From the NCBI GenBank assembly GCA_964036665.1, contig OZ038526.1, positions 24,366,001 through 24,430,000 of the forward strand: a stretch of 64,000 bases of DNA, given 5' to 3'. Numbering within the stretch: position 1 is the first letter of the stretch; each line of letters starts with the position of its first letter. Shown here in pieces: positions 59,001 through 64,000 of this stretch. The translations under genes were made by a program, and so were the position numbers. Source of the stretch: Gordius sp. MW1 (Eukaryota; Nematomorpha; Gordioida; Gordea; Gordiidae). The notes below the pieces were generated by a model, which was given only the letters and a program-made list of their open reading frames with translations, made no database searches and was not told the origin of the DNA.

Positions 59001-59878
59001 AAGTTTATCAAAATTTTAATTAGCTACTTTTAAAAAAAGCCTACTCGTGACTTATAAACAATTAAGAATTAATCCGAACTTAGTTTTGAATAATTTACTC
59101 ATCTTAATTTCAATAATATGGAACTCGACCTAAATTTAATTTTGAATTAAGCACGGCTTTGTGCAATTTCTGGGATTTTAGGGTTCTTGTGTAATAAAGG
59201 GTTGTTTTGGAATTGTAAATAATTTGACAGCCGTGCGCCAGCGAAGCCGACAAAGCCCCGTCTTGTGAACACATCGCGCAAATGGTCAAGGAGAGCGTTG
59301 GGATAGATAAAACAACTCCTCTCTCCGATACCGACACCCTGCCCAAGAGTAAGATTAGAGCCACCTTGAAAGGAGTCGAAACACGGCATGCAGCCAAAGC
59401 CTCGCACTACAAAGGGAATAATTTATTGCCACTCGTGCTGTGTGGAGACTTGAATTCCCTCCCCGACAGTGGAGTTTTGGAATTTTTGCTTACGGGTCTT
59501 ATCGAAGTTAACCACGCAGATTTTAAAGATCTCGGATACAAGGCTTGTTTGGCTAAGCTCACTTGCGACTTGGGTGACACGGGACACTACACGCACTCTT
59601 TTAAATTGGCGAGCGCCTACAAACCGGAGATGATGCCGTACACCAATTTCACCTACGATTTCTGCGGCGTCCTGGATTACATATTGCACTCCAAAAAATT
59701 TTTGGAAGCCAAAGCCCTTCTAGGACCGCTCGATCAAGAATGGATTACAAGGAATAAGATAGTGGGAGCCCCGCACCCAAACATACCCTCAGACCACTTT
59801 CCCATCATGGTGGAGTATGCTTTTAAGGAAAAACCAACCCATTCCCGACCCTCTACCAATATGGACTTTACAGCATAA
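49796..59878 (+). CDS. CNOT6: CCR4-type deadenylase, CNOT6/twin orthologue, full model
   Basis: Seven coding exons join in phase: 49796-50029, 50560-51154, 52058-52567, 53232-53513, 54361-54615, 55040-55809, 59231-59878 (3294 nt, 1097 codons). The product is a catalytic subunit of the cytoplasmic CCR4-NOT complex and shortens mRNA poly(A) tails. The N-terminus (MPREKYEPPNPRR) and the leucine-rich repeats (about residues 60-145), which bind the CAF1-type partner, are followed by an exonuclease/endonuclease/phosphatase domain from about 472. Active-site residues are present: Glu523 (LQEVETDQ), Asp838 (HWDPEYSDVK), Asp955 (CGDLNSLPDSG), Asp1070-His1071 (SDHF). Family members are about 550-570 residues, so this one is nearly double. 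The excess lies in a Ser-rich linker (about 180-450) and two insertions within the nuclease domain (about 616-828 and 865-945). Residue numbers come from my own splice model. Confidence 0.93.
50560..51154 (+). CDS. CNOT6: CNOT6 exon 2
   Basis: Completes the leucine-rich repeats ('LMYLDLSSNKLRSLPPEI', 'LRELHLNHNYIRTLP', 'LGLKGNPLAPEIL') and 'LLTYLLDNL', then enters a non-conserved N/S-rich linker. Donor GACG|GTATAC leaves one base. Confidence 0.95.
51160..51300. repeat. Possible transposon fragment in CNOT6 intron 2
   Basis: Starts 'gcgtagccag' followed by a G run and ends with a C run, like the MITE at 6068 and the hAT ends at 38.4/40.5 kb. No target duplication was found. A similar stretch (51497-51670) starts 'catgggcttagccagg' and contains a C run of more than 20 bases. 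Confidence 0.4.
51701..51856. mobile_element. Palindromic hAT-like MITE in CNOT6 intron 2
   Basis: A 156 bp fold-back sequence: both arms contain 'ttttgtttggtcgacccttg' in opposite orientation, with AGTTGTGAAACGG/TGTTGTAAAAACGG at the ends. An exact 8 bp duplication ACTAGTGG flanks it (51693-51700 and 51857-51864). Confidence 0.82.
52058..52567 (+). CDS. CNOT6: CNOT6 exon 3, serine-rich linker
   Basis: Acceptor TTGTTAAG|GTGATAG and donor CATAAAG|GTAGG keep the frame open across 170 codons. The sequence is highly charged and serine-rich (Ser runs around 52290-52360) and is not part of the conserved family core. It is included because phase and codon composition fit. Confidence 0.82.
53232..53513 (+). 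CDS. CNOT6: CNOT6 exon 4, start of nuclease domain
   Basis: Encodes 'FTLMCYNILCDKYATRQLYG', 'CPTWAMAWDYRR' and the catalytic 'LQEVETDQF'. Acceptor TGCCCCAG|TTAAAG, donor CTTAG|GTAATG. Confidence 0.96.
53798..54266. mobile_element. hAT-like MITE rich in GGGTTC in CNOT6 intron 4
   Basis: 469 bp with ends CAGGGGTTTG and CAAACCCCTG. It is flanked by an 8 bp duplication with one mismatch (GTTTAAAG 53790-53797, GTTGAAAG 54267-54274). Both subterminal zones consist of degenerate GGGTTC/GGGTTT hexamers, opposed by one inverted CCCGAACCC. No transposase. Confidence 0.78.
54361..54615 (+). CDS. CNOT6: CNOT6 exon 5
   Basis: Encodes 'GYEGIFAPKSRAKTM', 'VDGCAIFYQTRKFELV' and 'NMLNRVMTKDNIG'. Acceptor CTACTTCTAG|GATACG, donor CCCCCTG|GTAGGA. 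Reading through the donor would end at 54719. Confidence 0.93.
55040..55809 (+). CDS. CNOT6: CNOT6 exon 6, intradomain insertion plus HWDPEYSDVK
   Basis: Acceptor AATATGCAG|TAACAA. About 200 residues of Gly/Ser/Lys-rich, non-conserved sequence precede 'LLVVSTAHVHWDPEYSDVK', which is strictly family-like. Donor AAAAAG|GTATCT, phase 0. Confidence 0.92.
56287..57659. mobile_element. Fold-back element with 44 bp inverted ends in CNOT6 intron 6
   Basis: Left end 56287-56330 and right end 57616-57659 are inverted copies differing at about one base. They carry 'ggcaagggttagggttag' (two TTAGGG-like units). A TA on each side would fit a 2 bp duplication, but that is weak in AT-rich DNA. The interior holds the minisatellite at 56490-57490 and no intact gene. 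A third copy of the end sequence lies at 58142-58190. Confidence 0.65.
56490..57490. repeat. Hairpin-bearing minisatellite, about seven units
   Basis: Units of about 100-135 bases begin 'ttggccaatggtcatttttt' and continue with 'ccattggtcagcagccag'. CCAATGG and CCATTGG can pair across the T run. The segment about 56850-57085 is repeated almost exactly at 57120-57490. Open frames across it reflect the repeat. Confidence 0.85.
57844..58850. repeat. Pair of 50 bp direct repeats around CTCAG-motif arrays
   Basis: 'gagggagatagagatgaggg' with flanking bases occurs at about 57844-57893 and again at about 58795-58845. Between them are an irregular array of 'gctcagtttttt' motifs (about 57940-58140) and an array of 'aaaacttggcaa/aaaacttaacatttaat' motifs that looks like its decayed inverse (about 58610-58780). 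Confidence 0.6.
58504..58585 (+). other. tRNA-like relic with B box
   Basis: 'GGTTCGATACC' (58561-58571) fits the tRNA B box, within a possible T stem (GCAGG/CCCGC, one mismatch). AGGTG upstream can pair with CACCT downstream. 'AGCTCATGAACG' resembles an A box poorly. The acceptor stem does not fold properly, so a tRNA-derived repeat or pseudogene is more likely than a gene. Confidence 0.3.
59231..59878 (+). CDS. CNOT6: CNOT6 exon 7, end of nuclease domain
   Basis: Acceptor ATTTGACAG|CCGTGC, phase 0. After about 65 less conserved codons come 'LPLVLCGDLNSLPDSGVLEF', 'MPYTNFTYDFCGVLDYI', 'LGPLDQEW' and 'GAPHPNIPSDHFPIMVEYAF', then a stop at 59878. Confidence 0.95.
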   Translation, partial: PCASEADKAPSCEHIAQMVKESVGIDKTTPLSDTDTLPKSKIRATLKGVETRHAAKASHYKGNNLLPLVLCGDLNSLPDSGVLEFLLTGLIEVNHADFKDLGYKACLAKLTCDLGDTGHYTHSFKLASAYKPEMMPYTNFTYDFCGVLDYILHSKKFLEAKALLGPLDQEWITRNKIVGAPHPNIPSDHFPIMVEYAFKEKPTHSRPSTNMDFTA

Positions 59879-60081
59879 AATTACCTCCAAATTTGAATTT
59901 CGAAACAATCTTTTTCAATTAATGTCTCTCATCCCTTCGATACATAATATACGTTATAGATACAATGTTTACTTTTTCTTCTACGAAGTTATATGTATGG
60001 CTCGTTAATAAGTTTTATATGGCTTTGAACATGAAATTTATAGTATTTTGTTACTACCAAAACATTTGTTTGTAATTGTAA

Positions 60082-60087
60082 AATAAA
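60082..60087 (+). terminator. Polyadenylation signal of CNOT6
   Basis: AATAAA about 200 bases after the CNOT6 stop codon, the first good match downstream. Confidence 0.6.
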
Positions 60088-60246
60088 CTTTTGGCTGAAC
60101 AATTTACCTCCTTTTATGAAACAACCCGTTTTAGTTATTTTTTGATAAAAACTAAATAAATATTGTTTGCCTTCTAATTGACAACTCTACATAATATGTT
60201 TTAAGGTTCATTAAATAAATTAAAAATCGGTATTTATGAATATAAG

Positions 60247-60252
60247 TTTATT
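60247..60252 (-). terminator. Polyadenylation signal of the peptide gene
   Basis: AATAAA on the minus strand about 130 bases past the stop at 60383. Confidence 0.5.
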
Positions 60253-60382
60253 TTAAAACAATATTATATAATGAGCTAACAAGTGTATTAATAGATTAAA
60301 GGCGAAAGCCTTAATTATTAAGATATAAGTGAATTATCTACATAATTTTTCTATTGTAATATCAAAAGTTGAGTTAAAATTT

Positions 60383-60453
60383 TCAGAAACACTCTGCGCA
60401 TCGACTGTATTTGGTGTCATACCCACAATATGAATTACAGAAACCTTGCAACC
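60383..60453 (-). CDS. Peptide gene exon 3, cysteine motif
   Basis: Acceptor TTCGTATTTAACAG|GGTTG; encodes all four cysteines and the TGA stop (60385-60383). Confidence 0.7.
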
Positions 60454-61022
60454 CTGTTAAATACGAAATAAAACAATTTCTATTAAACATATTGAGTAAC
60501 TTTAGATTGGATAGACCAACAAAATTAAAACTATTAATTTAATTTGTTATGTAAAGAACATCTTTAATTAAATAATATAATTTAAATTAATCTAATATTT
60601 TAATTCGCTATATAAGTTAAACAAAAATGATAAACTTTATATTCATCCCAAAATGCTGCATTTTTGGAGATATTTAATGATTGCGAGGACTTTTCATTAT
60701 AAATTTTTTTTATTATATACTGGATTTTAAAAGCATATTGATATATCGCCTTAACTAACTTATTAATTTTTATATAAACAATACGATTAAATTTTGTTTT
60801 GTTAAATTAAATGAGAAGGCATACCATATTGCTTGATAAGTGATGTTTGTTCCACTAGATCCGAATAAAGATTATCTTGAAGTCTTAACAGCTCTAAGGA
60901 ACGGTGAAATTACATTAAAAAATACAAAGAAATATTATACCGCTCGTGTCCTCTAGAAGAACGGCATAGGAAATTGCTGTAGCAATTAGAAAAATTACTC
61001 CAACGATGTAAAGTTTAGACAT
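60383..61022 (-). CDS. Small secreted four-cysteine peptide, three exons (full model)
   Basis: Exons 61022-60941, 60893-60825 and 60453-60383 join in phase (222 nt, 73 codons plus stop); both introns are phase 1 with good GT-AG borders. Residues 1-20 form a classic signal peptide, with a hydrophobic core 'YIVGVIFLIATAI' and likely cleavage after SYA. A hydrophilic, probably helical middle (about 24-50) follows. The last 18 residues hold four cysteines at 56, 60, 69 and 72 (C-x3-C-x8-C-x2-C), enough for two disulfides, ending 'AECF'. This layout is shared by many secreted peptides (hormonal, immune, salivary or venom). I do not recognise the family and assign no function. A TATA-like stretch lies about 65 bases upstream of the ATG (61085-61092). 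It is convergent with CNOT6. Confidence 0.68.
60825..60893 (-). CDS. Peptide gene exon 2
   Basis: Acceptor with a pyrimidine tract (CCGTTCCTTAG|AGCTG); begins 'ELLRLQDNLYSDLVEQ'. Donor ATATG|GTATGC leaves one base. Confidence 0.68.
60941..61022 (-). CDS. Peptide gene exon 1, signal peptide
   Basis: ATG at 61022 preceded by 'AAAATAAA'; 27 codons plus one base. Donor GAGCG|GTATAA. Confidence 0.7.
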
Positions 61023-61029
61023 TTTATTT

Positions 61030-62600
61030 TTAAATAATATTAGGCAAAATAATTTAGTTTGTAATCGGTTAGAACGAAGTTTATTATTATATCAAATGGG
61101 CTATCCTTGACCTATACCTTACAGGATGCTTGTAATGTATTTCGAATTTTAACTGTAATAGAAGTTTATGCAGCATATAAGGTGATAAATAAGGCGAAAA
61201 AATCAAGGTTTTACATTTGTCTAAGTTCATTAGGGACTCATAAGTTTCGAAATTTAGTTATGCTAAAATAGGTCAAGGAATGGGTTACAAACGTTATATT
61301 GTCCATGGTCAGTATTTTAAACACCAAGGTTCTATACTTTATTATCAACGATGTCGTAGGCAAGGGGGGAGGGGGGGGGGTTCGAACTTCTTTATTGACA
61401 AAAAATTTAAATTTTTCCTGAATTATATGCAAAAAGTCAATAATTCTAAGTAGGTGGACTCTTATTGGTGCTGCGCTGATAAAAACAATTAATTACCTTA
61501 ATTATAGATTCAATTTTAGATGAAAATCTACTAATTACCTCAATTACAGATTCATTTTAGATGAAAATTTGGTTTTTTGAATCCTTTAACGTGCTTAATA
61601 ATGCTTACCTTAGAATCCTTGTTTGTAGAAATTGCAAGTATATTATTACTAGAGAACAGCATAAAAATAAGATAATTTACTAAGCGCTTTGCACGCTTTA
61701 CATATGCATGCTCCCAGTGGCATAAACAGGATTGTATAAAGGGGAAAGGGAGGTATCAAATTTTTTTAATAAGGGAACACAAAAATTTATTTATATTATA
61801 TAAATCAGTGAGGTAGACCGGAGTGCTCGGGGGGAGGGTTTGTGTCAAAAATCTTGATCTAACAAATTAATTAAAATAATATATATCCGATGTCTTCTAT
61901 GGGTTTTTGTTAAATGACAATAATAATATTTCGGTATTGTGTTTGCACTTAAAATACATTAACAGTTAAGCTTTATAAATTTTGTAACCCAGTTGCGTTT
62001 GTGGTCTTTTCCCCCCCATAGGCGCAATTTTTAGGGTCATTGTGTGGATTATAGATATGCACTATTTTTTTGGTATAATTAGCCTCTGGTCCCACATGAT
62101 TGAATAATAGGCCCAAGCCGGGACCGCTAATTTATGCAAATCACGGGCCCAGCCTAGGCGCTTCCCGATAAAATGCTTTTATATGTTACTGCTTTTTAAA
62201 GGCAAATTTTTTGTCAATCTAAAAATATCATTTATTTATATGCTAAAATGTTCTATAATAATACGCATGTTAAGAAATTATAGGTGAAATAGATTATCAT
62301 TTCATCCAACAAGCAACCCGCCGTTTATCATTTACTTTTATTGCTGAATTAAACCTTTTATTTCAAATATACAACTCTATAAGGCTAGTTACATTTAAAG
62401 CCCTGCAAAATTAAATTTCTTCGGCCCGAGCCCGACGCCTCAGTTTTTATTTTTTCAGCGCCCGGCCCGAAATATATTTTTATTTTTGGCCTGATCTGAG
62501 CCCGACCCGATTTATAAAATAGAAAATTTTCAACAAATTTATTTTAGAATTAAAATTATTTTCACATATAAATACAAAATGCATTAAATTGTTATTACTC
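61030..62600. other. Intergenic AT-rich region
   Basis: No gene seen. It contains G runs near 61369, a tandem duplication of about 50 bp (61487-61570, 'aattacct.aattatagattca'), and degenerate GC-rich repeat motifs (about 62420-62515). Confidence 0.45.
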
Positions 62601-62614
62601 GTAATTACAACAAA

Positions 62615-64000
62615 AGTTTTTTTCCTATAGCTGTTTGTCACACTTAGTGGTAGCTCCTTCAAGTAGTTTCTCCATGTATTCCTGCACTTACACCAGCTTC
62701 GCTTTAGCTCATTTTATGTTTCCATTTCAGTTTAAGCTTCCATCTTTTTCGCTTACCTTCGACTTGCACATTCTTAATATATTTTGCCAGGTGACGTTCC
62801 TCCCGTCTCTCCAAATGGCTGTACCATCTCAATCTTCTTACAACCCACTTTCTCCAAATCGGAACTACATTTAGTTTACCCCTTAAGCTTGATTCCTTAT
62901 ATGGTCCTTTTGGCTTATTCCCAAGATCCATCTTAAAATTCGCATCTCCGGTGCAGCCAAGCTTTGCTCTTCTTTTGCCTTAAGCGCCCAGGTTTCCGCT
63001 CTATATAATATCGTGGGTACAATAACGGTGTTTAAAACCGTCCTTTCAATTTGAGTGGTTTGTGTTTGTCACATAGTACACCACTCAACTCCCTGAGTTT
63101 TAGCCAGCCTGCGTTTTTTATTGCCTTAATTTCGTTTTCCACACCCCCATCACATTGTACCTAGAACCAAGATATTTAAATTCCTTCTTACTGCTTAAAC
63201 ACAAGTCATCTATTTGCAGGTGTGTATCTTTGTATTCATTACCCAACTCCAAGCATACATATTCAGTTTTATCTCGGTTGACCCTAAGGCCTTTGCTTTA
63301 TATTCGCTCAATTTACACTTTTACCTGATTGCTAATTCCGCATTTGAGCCTGCGCACACCACTATATCGTCAGCAAAGAGCATTTTCCAAGGAAATTTGC
63401 TTTTCAGATCCTTAGTTTCCATTATTGTTATGAAGAGCAATGGACTTAATGTCGATCCTTGATGCACACCGACATTTAGACTGACTTCATTTGATGTACC
63501 ACTGGATGTCCGTAGTTTGATTTTTGCGTTTTTATACATATCCTTTGTTAACATTATATAAGCGTCGGGTACACAATTAAAACTCAGGCTGTCCCATATC
63601 AACTGCCTTGGCACTTTCTCGAAAGCTTTCTCAAGATAGATAAATCACGTGTGACGATCCTTTTGTTTTTTCTTATATAATTCCATAGGTCGCATCTGAA
63701 GTTGACCTTCCAGGCATGAACCCAAATTGCCGTTCAAATCTAATTCGGAGTCTAGCTTCTATAACCTTCACACCTTCATTACGTGACTTGTAACTTTGTC
63801 CCTCAATAGTTGTTGCATTCTTGTACATCTTCCTTCATTTTATAGATTGGTATAACATAGCTTTCCCTCCACTCATCAGGCCTCTTACCACTTGTATTTT
63901 GTTGAACAGCTTACAAGTAAATGTTGACCTAAGGGCCCTAGGGTTAAACTTTACATAGGTATATCATCAGGTCCCACGTCTCCACCCATGATCATCTTTT
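62615..64000 (-). pseudogene. LINE copy, runs off the right edge
   Basis: Same family as 26.8-31.0 kb, minus strand. Reverse transcriptase traces are 'SLNVGVHQGSTLSPLLF' (about 63480) and 'WKMLFADDIVVCAGSNAELA' (about 63390), where the catalytic motif is intact as FADD. The C-terminal part is 'VVRRLRWYSHLERREERHLA' (about 62845). Interrupted by stops and frameshifts. The 5' part lies beyond the window. Confidence 0.85.

Noticed and set aside
59110..59689. Minus-strand frames of 86-95 codons opposite CNOT6 exon 7
   Set aside because: Shadows of the conserved nuclease-coding exon.

Overview
The window looks like a piece of an AT-rich invertebrate nuclear genome, most likely an arthropod. The evidence is intron-split genes with GT-AG junctions, a Dpr-interacting-protein/lachesin-type immunoglobulin gene (a protostome family), a CCR4-type deadenylase gene, and many eukaryotic transposons. 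Three gene models can be assembled exon by exon with matching splice phase. They are a three-Ig-domain neuronal adhesion-type protein on the minus strand (about 21.1 down to 9.7 kb, 9 exons, 567 codons), a CNOT6/twin (CCR4) deadenylase on the plus strand (49.8-59.9 kb, 7 coding exons, 1097 codons), and a very small three-exon gene for a secreted four-cysteine peptide on the minus strand (61.0-60.4 kb, 73 codons). The peptide gene is convergent with CNOT6. None of its exons is long enough to stand out as an open reading frame.

Layout: 0-5.4 kb is repeat-derived. It holds a relic of a retroelement C-terminal domain, a 1.2 kb near-perfect palindrome, and duplicated AT-rich blocks. From 5.5 to 9.2 kb two decayed non-LTR retrotransposons (RTE-like) lie tail to tail across a 267 bp TTC microsatellite. 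From 9.7 to 21.1 kb is the Ig gene, with a 6.5 kb first intron. From 21.1 to 26.8 kb no convincing gene is seen. From 26.8 to 31.0 kb is a second LINE family with its 3' half duplicated in tandem. From 31.4 to 33.3 kb and 41.6 to 45.0 kb are copies of a miniature LTR retrotransposon (TRIM). It has non-canonical TATCG...CGATA termini, 5 bp target duplications, a primer-binding-site candidate and a polypurine tract. The first copy is single and reversed; the second is an LTR-internal-LTR-internal-LTR array. From 38.4 to 40.6 kb is a hAT transposon with an exact 8 bp duplication, whose transposase halves now lie on opposite strands. From 45.6 to 47.0 kb are more repeats and a retroelement relic. 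A MITE with a 9 bp duplication sits just upstream of CNOT6, two hAT-like MITEs with 8 bp duplications lie in its introns 2 and 4, and a fold-back element with hairpin-bearing minisatellite repeats fills much of intron 6. From 62.6 kb to the end is another LINE copy that runs off the window.

The genes do not form a pathway. CNOT6 is a housekeeping mRNA deadenylase, here with unusually large serine- and charge-rich insertions, two of them inside the nuclease domain. The Ig gene would act at the cell surface in neural recognition. The peptide gene encodes an unassigned secreted product. A general oddity is the number of pure G or C homopolymers of 8 to more than 20 bases in an otherwise AT-rich sequence, many of them inside transposons.
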